Below, one piece after another: positions 1 through 8,670 of a stretch of DNA of 15,296 nucleotides; positions within the stretch are counted from its first letter, which is position 1; each line of letters opens with the position of its first letter. The position numbers and the translations under genes were made by a program. This stretch comes from an uncultured Gemella sp. (GTDB lineage: Bacteria > Bacillota > Bacilli > Staphylococcales > Gemellaceae), in NCBI GenBank assembly GCA_945869755.1, contig CAMBPW010000016.1:1-15296 (forward strand). The letters are read 5' to 3'. The notes beneath the pieces were generated by a model, which did no database searches, was not told the DNA's origin, and saw only the letters and a list, made by a program, of their open reading frames with translations.

Positions 1-162
1 ATAATGCCAACTAGTGCAGGGGTTTCACCTATTGCAGCAGAATCTGTATTATTCTCATTAATAGTATTTTGTGGATTATATACTATTTTAGGAATTGCAC
101 AGTTTGTGCTATTTAGATATATGATGAAGAAAAAAGAATCAACTGTAGGGGAGGTAATATAG
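1..162 (+). CDS. cydA: Cytochrome bd ubiquinol oxidase subunit I, C-terminal end (partial)
   Basis: The window opens inside this gene; 53 codons remain before TAG at 160-162. The fragment begins with PTSAGVSP followed by a hydrophobic helix and a short lysine-rich tail. That matches the end of CydA, where a last membrane helix follows a conserved (T)xxxVSP segment. CydA is the haem-carrying subunit of cytochrome bd, a membrane quinol oxidase that reduces oxygen to water without pumping protons. The haem ligands lie upstream of the window and cannot be checked. Identification rests on this C-terminal pattern and on cydB starting 1 nt later. The tail also contains the cydB ribosome binding site (GGGGAGG, 148-154). 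The promoter of the cluster is outside the window. Confidence 0.9.
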   Translation: MMPTSAGVSPIAAESVLFSLIVFCGLYTILGIAQFVLFRYMMKKKESTVGEVI

Positions 163-163
163 T

Positions 164-1192
164 ATGGATTGGTCAATAGCATTACCTAATATTTGGTTTG
201 TTTTAATAACAGTATTATTTACAGGTTTCTTTATTTTAGAAGGATATGATTTTGGAGTAGGAGTTTTATCACAACTTTTAGGAAGAAATGACTTAGAAAA
301 ACGTGTTTATTTTAACACTATTGGTCCTTTCTGGGATGCCAATGAAGTTTGGTTACTAACAGGTGGAGGAGCAATGTTTGCAGCTTTTCCTATCTGGTAC
401 GGAAAATTATTTAGTGGTTATTACATAGCATTTGTTCTTATGTTAGTTGCATTAATTTTACGAGGTGTTTCATTTGAATTTCGTGGGAAATTAGGAGATA
501 ATAGAGCATGGATAAAAGCTTGTGATTATGCAATGTTAATAGGAAGTATTTTACCTCCAATTTTATGGGGAGTAGCTGTCGCTAATTTTATGACAGGTGC
601 GAAACTTAGTGAAAATAAATCATTAACTGAAGGATTCTTTGGATTACTTTCACCTTTTACAGTATTAGGTGGAATTATGATGTTGTTATTAATGTTGGTA
701 CATGGAGCACAGTTTTTAGTATTAAAAACTGAAGGTGATTTGCGTCAAGGTGCACAAAAAGTTTCATCGTTACTATTTTTACCAACTGCAGTTGTTACAC
801 TTGTATTTGCAGTGTGGGCTTTCTTTAAGACAGATATATTTGTAAATAACTATTACATAGGATTAGTATTAGCACTAGTTGCAGTAGTATTTTTTGTAGT
901 GTCATTTGTTTTAAATAAGCAAGGAAAAGATTTAAAAGCATTTTTATCAACATCAGCAACTTTAGGATTTTTAACACTTAGTGTTTTTGTAGGATTATTC
1001 CCTAGAGCAATTATTAACAGTGATGATGTATCACAATCGTTATTCATATATGATGCTGCGAGTGGAATGTATACATTAAAACTTATGACAATAGTAGCAT
1101 GTTTTATGTTACCATTTGTTTTAGGTTATCAAGTATGGTCTTACTATGTATTTAGAGAAAGACTTAAGAAAAATGATGAATTGGAGTATTAG
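164..1192 (+). CDS. cydB: Cytochrome bd ubiquinol oxidase subunit II
   Basis: This 342-residue polytopic membrane protein is of normal CydB length. CydB pairs with CydA to form the bd-type terminal oxidase, important for respiration at low oxygen. Family signatures are clear at the N-terminus: LEGYDFGVG at about 25-33, and GPFWDANEVWLLTGGGAMFAAFP at about 54-76. Hydrophobic helices recur through to the C-terminus, which ends in a charged tail. The ATG lies 9 nt behind GGGGAGG and 1 nt after the cydA stop, so the two are surely co-transcribed and probably translationally coupled. cydD starts 3 nt after the cydB stop. Nothing appears broken. Confidence 0.97.
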   Translation: MDWSIALPNIWFVLITVLFTGFFILEGYDFGVGVLSQLLGRNDLEKRVYFNTIGPFWDANEVWLLTGGGAMFAAFPIWYGKLFSGYYIAFVLMLVALILRGVSFEFRGKLGDNRAWIKACDYAMLIGSILPPILWGVAVANFMTGAKLSENKSLTEGFFGLLSPFTVLGGIMMLLLMLVHGAQFLVLKTEGDLRQGAQKVSSLLFLPTAVVTLVFAVWAFFKTDIFVNNYYIGLVLALVAVVFFVVSFVLNKQGKDLKAFLSTSATLGFLTLSVFVGLFPRAIINSDDVSQSLFIYDAASGMYTLKLMTIVACFMLPFVLGYQVWSYYVFRERLKKNDELEY

Positions 1193-1195
1193 TTA

Positions 1196-2908
1196 ATGGT
1201 AAAAAAAACTCGAACTCGGAAGAATAAAATTAATCTTCCTATACCTAAAGGTTTGAGTATTACATTAATTATATTATCAATATTTGAGGCAGTTTGTATT
1301 ATTTTACAAGCTGCCTCTTTAGCTAAAGCAATAGTTTCATTGTTTAATGGCAATTATAATATATTAATGAACTCAATTTTATTTTTTATAGGATATTTGT
1401 TTAGAACAATTTTTTTACATTTACAACAATATTTTACTGAAAAAGAAGCAATTAAACTAGAAAAAAAATTACGTTCTGAACTTTTAGAAAGTTATTTATT
1501 ACTAGGAGCAGATTTTGCTCAAAAAGAAGGAACAGGAAAATCTGTAACTTTAGCTATAGAAGGAATAGGTCAAGTTAAGAGCTTTTTTGAACTTAATGTT
1601 TCAAAAAAAATGAGAAGTATAATTATTCCTGTATTTGTTGTTTTATTTATATTTTATACTGATAAAGTTTCAGCTTTTATGATATCTTCTTTTTTACCAG
1701 TAATAGTAATATTTATGATATTACTAGGTGTAACTGCAAGGGATATGGCAAACAGACAATATAAAAAATATAGATTGTTATCTAATAATTTCATAGATAC
1801 AATTAGAGGTATTGAAAGTTTAAAATTTTTAGGAATAAGTAAAAATTATTTACCTGTTATGGAAAGTAAAAATAAAGAATATAGAAAAAGTACAATGATT
1901 ACTTTGCGATATGCTTTTTTAAATAGTTTTGCATTAGACATTTTGACTACTCTTGCAATAGCATTTTTGGCAGTTCGTTTAGGTATTTTGTTACTTGATG
2001 GAGATACTTTATTATTACCATCTTTAACAGTATTGTTGATTGCACCAGAATTTTTCTTGCCAATAAAACAAGCTGCTACTGACTATCATGCAACATTAAA
2101 TGGGCAAGTTGCTTATGAAGAAATAATGAAAATAATTAATTTAAAACCTAAATATACAAGTGAATTTAAAATATTTGGTAATATAGAAAATATTTCTTTG
2201 GAAAATGTTGGATTATTAAAAGATAATAATGAAATATTAAAAGATATAAATTTATCATTCAATAAAAATGATAAAATTTGTATTGTAGGGCATAGTGGAA
2301 GTGGTAAAACTTCTTTAATTTCAATTTTATCTAGTTTTACGCAACAGTCTAATGGTAAAATTAAAATTAATAATGAAGAAGTTGATTTGAAAAATTCAAA
2401 TTGGTTAAGTAAAATTTCTTACATTTCTCAATTTCCTTATATTTTCCCAGATACAATAAAAAACAATATTTTATATTATTCAAAATCTGAAGTTGAAAAT
2501 GAAAAACTTGAAAATATTTGTGATTTAGTTGGTTTAAAAGATTTTATAGAAGCACTTGATAATGGATATGATACTTTTATAGGAGAAGGTGGATTAGAAT
2601 TAAGTGGGGGACAAGCTCAAAGAATTGCAATTGCTAGAGCATTAATTAGTAATCGTGAAATAGTGATATTAGACGAACCTACAAGTCATCTTGATATAGA
2701 AACTGAATTTGAAATAAAAGAGAAATTGTTAAAATTATTTGAAGGTAGAATGGTAATTATTGCTACTCATAGATTGCACTGGTTGAATGATATGGATTAT
2801 ATTTTACATTTGAATAGTGGCGAAATAGTAGATTTTGAAAAACTCGAAAATTATAAAAAGTCAGAAAGATATAATCAAATTAAGAAATTATTAACAGGAG
2901 GTATATAA
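1196..2908 (+). CDS. cydD: Thiol reductant ABC exporter subunit CydD
   Basis: This 570-residue fusion of a membrane domain and an ATPase is half of the heterodimeric CydDC exporter. CydDC is known to export glutathione or cysteine and to be required for assembly of cytochrome bd. The N-terminal 320 residues hold several hydrophobic helices and the segment APEFFLPIKQAATDYHA (283-299), close to the FF(L)P...YHA motif typical of CydD. The ATPase has Walker A GHSGSGKT (365-372), a Q-loop glutamine near 412, signature LSGGQ (469-473), Walker B IVILDEP (489-495) and an H-loop THRLHW. The first 20 residues are strongly basic (KKTRTRKNK), probably cytosolic. The ribosome binding site TTGGAG overlaps the cydB 3' end. 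The stop overlaps the cydC start by 1 nt (TAATG). CydD rather than CydC is chosen from the motif and gene order. Confidence 0.93.
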   Translation: MVKKTRTRKNKINLPIPKGLSITLIILSIFEAVCIILQAASLAKAIVSLFNGNYNILMNSILFFIGYLFRTIFLHLQQYFTEKEAIKLEKKLRSELLESYLLLGADFAQKEGTGKSVTLAIEGIGQVKSFFELNVSKKMRSIIIPVFVVLFIFYTDKVSAFMISSFLPVIVIFMILLGVTARDMANRQYKKYRLLSNNFIDTIRGIESLKFLGISKNYLPVMESKNKEYRKSTMITLRYAFLNSFALDILTTLAIAFLAVRLGILLLDGDTLLLPSLTVLLIAPEFFLPIKQAATDYHATLNGQVAYEEIMKIINLKPKYTSEFKIFGNIENISLENVGLLKDNNEILKDINLSFNKNDKICIVGHSGSGKTSLISILSSFTQQSNGKIKINNEEVDLKNSNWLSKISYISQFPYIFPDTIKNNILYYSKSEVENEKLENICDLVGLKDFIEALDNGYDTFIGEGGLELSGGQAQRIAIARALISNREIVILDEPTSHLDIETEFEIKEKLLKLFEGRMVIIATHRLHWLNDMDYILHLNSGEIVDFEKLENYKKSERYNQIKKLLTGGI

Positions 2909-4632
2909 TGAAAACTAATTCTATAATAAGAGAAGATATAAAGAAGAATAAAAATACGATGTCGCTTATTGTAATTTTAGGATTACTTTCTGTTATGAGT
3001 GGTGCTGGACTTATGTATGTTTCAGGTTTTTTAATCAGTAAAGCATCTTTACAAATAGGAAATATTTTGATGTTACAAATACCAGCAGTTTTAACAAGAA
3101 CATTTTCTTTATCTCAGTCTGTATTTAATTATATACAAAGATTAGTAAGTCATGATTTAGTTTTAAAAATTATAGAAAAAATGCGAAGCAAGGTATATGT
3201 TATTTTAGAACCAATGGCTTTAAGGTTAAGAAAAGAGTATAAACCTGGTGATTTGTTAGGATTACTTTCTGAAGATATTGAGCATCTGCAAAATATTTAT
3301 TTAAAAAGTATTTTTCCTAGTATCATTTCTCTGGTATTATATGTAGTATTTATAACTGTTATGTTTGGCTTTGATGCTTCTTATGCTATTTTAGCTACTA
3401 TATTTGGGTTGTTTATAATTTTTGTTATTCCATTTTTTTCTTTATTAGTTACTAAGAAAAATTTTCATATTATGAAAAATTCTAAATATGGTTTATATAA
3501 AGATTTTACTAATGCTGTATTTGGTATTACTGATTTAGTTTCGGCAGGTAAAGAAGAGATCTTCAAGTTATCTTATCAAAACAAAGAAAATGAGTTGTTA
3601 AAGAAAGAGCATAGAACAAAATTATTTATTCATTTTAGAGAAGTTACAATTCATATTTTTGCAGGATTAGTTGCTGTATTTATGATTTATAGTTGTAGTA
3701 AAATGACAATTAATAATACTATTGAAAATGTTTATATCGCATCATTCTGTATGATAGTTCTTTCTGTTCTTAGTGTTGTAGTTATGATTGGAGATGCAAT
3801 TTCTCACATTCCTGCATATCAAGTATCTATTGATAGAGTTAAAGATTTCTATAAAAATAAAAATTATATTAATGATGAAGAATTACAAGAAATTAAGAGT
3901 AATTATATTATTGACATTAAAAATGTATCATTTGCTTACGATGGGAATAAAAATGTTTTAAATAACATAAATATTCAAATAAATAAGGGTGAGAAAGTTG
4001 CTATTCTTGGTAGAAGTGGTGTTGGGAAATCAACGCTAATAAAAATGCTTACAGGAAGTTATGAAAATTATAGTGGAGAAATTTCTGTAATGGGCTATAA
4101 GCCTAATGAAAAATTATTAGGAAATAAAATTTCTTTATTAAATCAAAAGCCATATTTATTTGATATGACTATTGAAGAAAATTTACGATTAGCAATTTTA
4201 AATAATGATGAAGAAAAAGGATTTAATTTAATAGAAAACAGTTTAGAAAAGGCTAAAATTAAAAATTTAATTTATAATTTGCCAGAAGGTATTAATACAA
4301 GTGTTTTTGAAACTGGAAGTAGATTTTCAGGTGGTGAACGTCAACGGATAGCTTTTGCAAGAACACTTATTCAAAATAATGATTTACTATTACTAGATGA
4401 ACCTACTGTAGGTTTAGATCCAAAAACAGAGTTTGAATTATTACAAACTATATTTGAGAATAATAAAGATAAAACTATATTATGGGTTACTCATCATTTG
4501 AATGGAATTGAATATATGGATAGAATAATATTCATAAAAGATGGAACTGTTGAAATGGAAGGTAGCCACAAAGATTTATATTTAAATAATGAAAAATATA
4601 AAAAATTATATGATATGGATATGGGGTATTAA
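2908..4632 (+). CDS. cydC: Thiol reductant ABC exporter subunit CydC
   Basis: This 574-residue membrane-plus-ATPase protein is the partner of CydD. The loop GDLLGLLSEDIEHLQNIYLKSIFP (114-137) matches the CydC pattern GDLL...D.(D/E).LQN.YL. The nucleotide-binding domain has Walker A GRSGVGKS (368-375), signature FSGGE (473-477), Walker B LLLLDEP (493-499) and an H-loop THHLNG. The start overlaps the cydD stop by 1 nt and sits 6 nt behind AGGAGG, so translation is strong and coupled. The gene ends the cyd cluster; a terminator begins just after its stop codon. The order A-B-D-C matches B. subtilis. Both ATPase halves look catalytically complete. Confidence 0.93.
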   Translation: MKTNSIIREDIKKNKNTMSLIVILGLLSVMSGAGLMYVSGFLISKASLQIGNILMLQIPAVLTRTFSLSQSVFNYIQRLVSHDLVLKIIEKMRSKVYVILEPMALRLRKEYKPGDLLGLLSEDIEHLQNIYLKSIFPSIISLVLYVVFITVMFGFDASYAILATIFGLFIIFVIPFFSLLVTKKNFHIMKNSKYGLYKDFTNAVFGITDLVSAGKEEIFKLSYQNKENELLKKEHRTKLFIHFREVTIHIFAGLVAVFMIYSCSKMTINNTIENVYIASFCMIVLSVLSVVVMIGDAISHIPAYQVSIDRVKDFYKNKNYINDEELQEIKSNYIIDIKNVSFAYDGNKNVLNNINIQINKGEKVAILGRSGVGKSTLIKMLTGSYENYSGEISVMGYKPNEKLLGNKISLLNQKPYLFDMTIEENLRLAILNNDEEKGFNLIENSLEKAKIKNLIYNLPEGINTSVFETGSRFSGGERQRIAFARTLIQNNDLLLLDEPTVGLDPKTEFELLQTIFENNKDKTILWVTHHLNGIEYMDRIIFIKDGTVEMEGSHKDLYLNNEKYKKLYDMDMGY

Positions 4633-4635
4633 ATA

Positions 4636-4675
4636 AAAGCGACTTGAGTATTTCTCAAGTTGTTTTTATTTTTTA
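4636..4675 (+). terminator. Intrinsic terminator of the cyd operon
   Basis: ACTTGAG (4642-4648) pairs with CTCAAGT (4654-4660) around a TATTT loop, and the stem extends outward through G-U and C-G pairs. A T-rich tract follows to about 4674. It lies just after the cydC stop and before the uvrA promoter, which fits the end of the cyd transcript. Confidence 0.85.
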
Positions 4676-4710
4676 ATTACAATATTGTTTTATTTCTAAA
4701 AACATCAAAA

Positions 4711-4721
4711 TATGATACAAT
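4711..4721 (+). promoter_or_regulatory. Probable extended -10 promoter for uvrA
   Basis: TGATACAAT (4713-4721) is an extended -10 element (TG, one base, TACAAT). No good -35 lies 17 bp upstream; TTGTTT at 4685-4690 is too far away. It is the best candidate in the 124 nt between cydC and uvrA, and the upstream terminator means uvrA needs its own start. The LexA/DinR-type operator expected of many Firmicute uvrA genes (GAAC-N4-GTTC core) was not seen in this gap. Confidence 0.45.
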
Positions 4722-4756
4722 TTAAAAATATAATTTAAAGATTGGAAATTTAATTT

Positions 4757-7582
4757 ATGAAAAAAAATAAAATAGTTATTCAAGGAGCTAGAGAAAATAA
4801 TTTAAAAAATATTAATTTAGAAATACCTAGAGATAAATTTGTTGTTATTACCGGGTTAAGTGGCAGTGGGAAAAGTTCTCTTGCGTTTGATACTATATAT
4901 GCAGAAGGACAAAGAAGATATGTAGAAAGTTTAAGTGCTTATGCAAGGCAATTTTTAGGGAATGTTGAGAAACCAGATGTAGATTTAATAGAGGGACTTT
5001 CTCCTGCTATTTCTATTAATCAAAAAACAACTTCTAAAAATCCTAGATCTACTGTAGCAACAGTTACTGAAATTTATGATTATTTACGTTTACTATATGC
5101 AAGAATTGGAAAAATATATTGTCCAAATCATAATATCAAAATAGAAAGTAGCTCTATAAGTCAAATAGTAGATTCTGTTATGGAATTACCAGAAAAAAGT
5201 AGATTACAAATAATAGCTCCCATAGTTAAAGAAAAAAAAGGAACACATAAAAAATTAATAGAAAAATTAGCCAAAGATGGATACATAAGATTTAAAATTA
5301 ATGGAGAAAATTACGACTTAGAAGAAATTCCAGAATTAGAAAAAAATAAAAAACATACGATAAGTGTAATTGTAGATAGAATTATTTTAAAAGAAGAGGT
5401 CAAAACTAGATTAGCAGATTCTTTAGAAACAGCTTTAAATTTAGGTGATAATGGTTTAGTTGAAATAGAAGATATTAAAGAAGAAAAAACATATTTGTAT
5501 TCAACGAAACATAGTTGCAAACATTGTGATTTTACGCTAGGAGAATTAGAACCTAGAATATTTTCATTTAACAATCCACAAGGAGCATGCTCAGAATGTG
5601 ATGGATTAGGTATGCACGAGACTGTAGATGTAAATAAATTAATTGATTATAACTTATCATTAAATGATGATGCAATCACTTTATTTAGTAGTGCTACATC
5701 TGTTTATTATCCATCATTAATTAAATCTGTATGTGATGAATTTGGAATAAATATGGAAGTGCCATTTAAAGATTTATCTAAGGAACAACAAGAAATAATT
5801 TTAAATGGTAATAATGAACGTGAAATAACACACAAATATGTAAGTGATGAAGGAGTTTTACGAACTAGAGTAACATACTTTGAAGGTTTAATAGCAATAG
5901 TTTATCGTAGATATATTTCTGGTATGACTAAAAGTACTCGAGAAGCAATGGCTAAATATATAAAAGAAGACGTATGTAAAAGTTGTATGGGAAAGAGATT
6001 AAAACCTGAAATTTTATCAGTTTTTGTTTCTGAAAAAAATATTGCTGATATTTGTAGAATGTCAATTAAAGATAGTTACAACTTTTTTGAAAATATAAAT
6101 CTTAGCGATAAAGATTTTGCAATAGCTAAATTAATTTTAAAAGAAATAACATCAAGATTGAAATTTCTTAATGATGTAGGATTAGATTATTTAACTTTAG
6201 ATAGAGCTTCAGGAACATTATCAGGGGGGGAAGCACAACGTATTAGGTTAGCGACACAGATTGGTTCAAAATTAATGGGTGTAACATATATACTTGATGA
6301 ACCATCAATTGGACTTCACCAAAGGGATAATGAAAAATTAATTAATACTATGTTATCTATGAGAGATTTAGGAAATACTGTATTAGTTGTTGAACACGAT
6401 GAAGATACTATGCTAGCTTGTGATTATATAATTGATATTGGGCCTAAAGCAGGAGAGCATGGAGGAGAAGTTGTTGCAGTAGGAACTCCAAATGAAATAA
6501 TGAACAATAAAAATTCAATTACAGGTGCATATTTATCTGGACGTATGAAGATTGAAGTTCCTAAAACTCGAAGATTAGGTAATGGAAATTTTATTGAAAT
6601 TAAAAAAGCTCAATTAAATAATTTAAAAAATGTAAATGTGAAAATACCTTTAGGAAAATTTGTAGGAGTAACAGGAGTTTCTGGTAGTGGAAAATCTACA
6701 TTAGTAAATGAAATATTATTTAAATCTGTAAAAAATATATTAAATAAAGAAGAAATAGATAATTCGGTTGTAAATAGTGTTTTAGGAGTAGAAGGAAATA
6801 TTGATAAAATAATTGATATCGATCAAAGTCCTATAGGAAGAACTCCACGAAGTAATCCTGCTACGTATATTGGAGTTTTTGATGATATTAGAGATCTTTA
6901 TTCAACTACTAATGAAGCGAAGATTAGGGGATATAAAAAGGGGCGTTTTAGTTTTAATGTAAAAGGTGGACGTTGTGAGGCGTGTACTGGAGATGGTATT
7001 TTAAAAATAGAAATGCATTTTTTACCTGATGTTTACGTTCCTTGTGAAGTTTGTAATGGTAAAAGATATAATAGAGAAACATTAGAAGTTAAATATAAAG
7101 GAAAAACAATTAGTGATGTTTTAGATATGACTGTAAAAGAAGCCTATGAATTTTTTAGTAATGTGCCAAAAATAAAAAATAAAATACAAACTATGATGGA
7201 AGTAGGTTTGGAATATATTAGATTAGGTCAAAGTGCCACAACATTATCTGGGGGAGAAGCACAACGTGTTAAACTAGCAAGTGAATTATATAAAAAATCA
7301 ACAGGAAAAACACTTTATATTTTAGATGAACCTACTACAGGTCTGCATATTGACGACATAAGTAGATTGATAAAAATTATTGAAAAATTAGTTGATGGTG
7401 GAAATACTGTTGTTGTGATTGAACATAATTTAGAAGTTATAAAATGTTGTGATTATATAATAGATTTAGGACCAGAAGGTGGAATCGGAGGAGGTACAAT
7501 TATTGCGGAATGTACTCCAGATGAATTAATAAATATTAATGAAAGTTATACCGGACAATTTCTTAAGAAAATATTAAAATAA
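4757..7582 (+). CDS. uvrA: UvrABC excision nuclease subunit A
   Basis: UvrA is the damage-sensing ATPase of nucleotide excision repair; it loads UvrB at DNA lesions. At 941 residues it has the usual length. Two ABC ATPase modules are intact. The first has Walker A GLSGSGKS (33-40), LSGGEAQR (488-495) and YILDEP (511-516). The second has Walker A GVSGSGKS (640-647), LSGGEAQR (830-837) and YILDEP (854-859). Cysteines 254/257/278/281 and 740/743/763/766 form the expected zinc modules. The ribosome binding site is weak (TTGGAAA, about 9 nt before ATG). uvrB, often directly upstream in Firmicutes, is not here; cydC is. No good terminator separates uvrA from the RNA gene downstream. Confidence 0.98.
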   Translation: MKKNKIVIQGARENNLKNINLEIPRDKFVVITGLSGSGKSSLAFDTIYAEGQRRYVESLSAYARQFLGNVEKPDVDLIEGLSPAISINQKTTSKNPRSTVATVTEIYDYLRLLYARIGKIYCPNHNIKIESSSISQIVDSVMELPEKSRLQIIAPIVKEKKGTHKKLIEKLAKDGYIRFKINGENYDLEEIPELEKNKKHTISVIVDRIILKEEVKTRLADSLETALNLGDNGLVEIEDIKEEKTYLYSTKHSCKHCDFTLGELEPRIFSFNNPQGACSECDGLGMHETVDVNKLIDYNLSLNDDAITLFSSATSVYYPSLIKSVCDEFGINMEVPFKDLSKEQQEIILNGNNEREITHKYVSDEGVLRTRVTYFEGLIAIVYRRYISGMTKSTREAMAKYIKEDVCKSCMGKRLKPEILSVFVSEKNIADICRMSIKDSYNFFENINLSDKDFAIAKLILKEITSRLKFLNDVGLDYLTLDRASGTLSGGEAQRIRLATQIGSKLMGVTYILDEPSIGLHQRDNEKLINTMLSMRDLGNTVLVVEHDEDTMLACDYIIDIGPKAGEHGGEVVAVGTPNEIMNNKNSITGAYLSGRMKIEVPKTRRLGNGNFIEIKKAQLNNLKNVNVKIPLGKFVGVTGVSGSGKSTLVNEILFKSVKNILNKEEIDNSVVNSVLGVEGNIDKIIDIDQSPIGRTPRSNPATYIGVFDDIRDLYSTTNEAKIRGYKKGRFSFNVKGGRCEACTGDGILKIEMHFLPDVYVPCEVCNGKRYNRETLEVKYKGKTISDVLDMTVKEAYEFFSNVPKIKNKIQTMMEVGLEYIRLGQSATTLSGGEAQRVKLASELYKKSTGKTLYILDEPTTGLHIDDISRLIKIIEKLVDGGNTVVVIEHNLEVIKCCDYIIDLGPEGGIGGGTIIAECTPDELININESYTGQFLKKILK

Positions 7583-7596
7583 TATTTGTATTAATA

Positions 7597-7625
7597 TTGT
7601 TAAGAAATTAACTTTGTGCTATAAT
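7597..7625 (+). promoter_or_regulatory. Strong sigma-A promoter of the 6S-like RNA
   Basis: TTGTTA (7597-7602) and TATAAT (7620-7625) are separated by exactly 17 bp, and TG at 7617-7618 makes an extended -10. The start of transcription should fall near 7632-7636, just ahead of the 5' arm of the RNA's closing stem. This is among the best promoters in the window and fits an abundant RNA. Confidence 0.85.
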
Positions 7626-7633
7626 ATAAATAT

Positions 7634-7816
7634 AACTGAAGTATACGTGTGGCTCATATTAATTCGGGCCTAACACTTTTAAAAAGGGAACAAAAATCTT
7701 TTGTTAGTATAGTATGCTTTTCCTCCTTATGTGACGAAAAGAACTTAGAAAGCAGAGCTATTGTACCCACCTGATTATATCAGGACCAATCATTGTGAGT
7801 TTCTACGGTACTTTGG
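7634..7816 (+). ncRNA. ssrS: 6S RNA (RNA polymerase-binding regulatory RNA)
   Basis: There is no ORF here, but a strong promoter in front and a terminator behind define a transcript of about 180 nt; B. subtilis 6S-1 is about 190 nt. The ends pair: AAGTAT (7639-7644) with GGTACTT (7807-7813), then CGTG (7646-7649) with TACG (7804-7807), continuing through GCTCA (7652-7656) with TGAGT (7796-7800). Inside are a hairpin AACAAAA/TTTTGTT (7689-7705), an apical hairpin CTTTTC/GAAAAG (7717-7741) and a small hairpin CCTGAT/ATCAGG (7770-7784). A closed terminal stem, a bubble and a long upper arm are the 6S layout. The position directly upstream of tcdA is that of B. subtilis bsrA. 6S RNA mimics an open promoter and sequesters housekeeping RNA polymerase in slow growth. 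Exact ends are inferred, and I could not run a covariance model. Confidence 0.78.
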
Positions 7817-7821
7817 TTTTC

Positions 7822-7848
7822 ATGACTTAGTTAGCTAAGTCATTTTTT
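7822..7848 (+). terminator. Intrinsic terminator after the 6S-like RNA
   Basis: ATGACTTAG (7822-7830) pairs perfectly with CTAAGTCAT (7835-7843) around a TTAG loop, and a run of T to 7848 follows. The tcdA ribosome binding site begins only about 14 nt downstream, which leaves no space for a promoter in between. Confidence 0.85.
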
Positions 7849-7873
7849 ATTTTAAAATTTTAGGAGAAGTTTA

Positions 7874-8644
7874 ATGTTACATCAATTTTCAAGAAATGAA
7901 TTAGTAATAGGTCAAGAAGGACTAGATATATTAAAAAATAGTAAAGTAGGAATTTTAGGCATAGGTGGAGTTGGTACATTCGCAGTTGAATCACTTGCAC
8001 GTTCAGGAGTAGGAACATTAGTAATTATGGATAAGGATAATATTGATATTACTAATGTAAATAGACAAATTCATGCGACAGTTAAAACGGTAGGTTTTAG
8101 TAAAGTAGAAGAAATGAAAAAGAGAATATTGGATATTAACCCAGAATGTAAAGTTGTTGCAATTCAAGATTTTTACACTGAAAATTCTTATGAGAAATTT
8201 TTTGAAGAAAATTTAGATTTTGTAATAGATGCTTGTGATACTGTAACATATAAAATTCATTTAATAATGCATTGTATTAAAAATAAAATAAAATTTATTT
8301 CGGTTATGGGTGCTGCTAACAAAATTGATCCTACTAAATTTAAGATAGCAGATATATCAAAAACATCTGTATGCCCATTAGCAAAAGTGATAAGATTAAA
8401 ATTAAAGAAACATCGAATTACAGCTAAAGTTCCAGTTGTTTATTCTACGGAAAGTCCACTTGTAACAAAAACAGAATATGTTGAAAAAATTGGAAATTTC
8501 AATTCAGATATTAGAAAAACACAAAGCCCACCGTCTTCTAATGCATTTTGTCCATCTGTTGCAGGACTTATTGCAGCAAGTTATGTTTATAGAGAATTAT
8601 TAAAAAATATAAAAATAAATACTATTGAGAAAAAAAATTACTAA
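7874..8644 (+). CDS. tcdA: tRNA threonylcarbamoyladenosine dehydratase (TcdA/YrvM)
   Basis: This E1/ThiF/MoeB-like enzyme uses ATP to cyclise t6A37 of ANN-decoding tRNAs to ct6A. It has 256 residues, as usual. The nucleotide-binding loop GIGGVG is at 29-34 after a short beta strand, an acidic residue follows at 53 (MDKD), then NVNRQ (61-65) and VIDACDT (117-123), the segment where related E1 enzymes hold the adenylation site. SVMGAANKIDPTKF (143-156) and the C-terminal FCPSVAGLIAASYV are also TcdA-like. MoeB and ThiF are alternatives, but the length and the lack of the paired CxxC zinc motifs favour TcdA. The ribosome binding site is AGGAGAAG (7862-7869). Transcription probably reads through from the 6S promoter. 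No clear terminator follows. Confidence 0.93.
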   Translation: MLHQFSRNELVIGQEGLDILKNSKVGILGIGGVGTFAVESLARSGVGTLVIMDKDNIDITNVNRQIHATVKTVGFSKVEEMKKRILDINPECKVVAIQDFYTENSYEKFFEENLDFVIDACDTVTYKIHLIMHCIKNKIKFISVMGAANKIDPTKFKIADISKTSVCPLAKVIRLKLKKHRITAKVPVVYSTESPLVTKTEYVEKIGNFNSDIRKTQSPPSSNAFCPSVAGLIAASYVYRELLKNIKINTIEKKNY

Positions 8645-8670
8645 AGGTTGTTATTTTTATAGGAAATCCT

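Noticed and set aside
853..1047. 64-codon open frame on the - strand within cydB
   Set aside because: It is antisense to conserved CydB coding sequence, with no ribosome binding site or recognisable domain; a shadow of the real gene.
5311..5574. 87-codon open frame on the - strand within uvrA
   Set aside because: It lies opposite the UvrA insertion and first zinc module, with low-complexity content; a shadow frame.
7569..7587. Perfect 8-bp AT-only dyad over the uvrA stop codon
   Set aside because: There is no T run after it and no G or C in the stem. Such repeats are expected by chance in DNA this AT-rich, so it was not called a terminator.
7634..7816. Possible T-box, SRP RNA or tmRNA instead of 6S RNA
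   Set aside because: The T-box AGGGTGGNACCGCG segment, the SRP GGAAG/AGCAG apical motif and a tRNA-like end are all absent. The pairing of both ends, the length and the neighbour tcdA fit 6S better.
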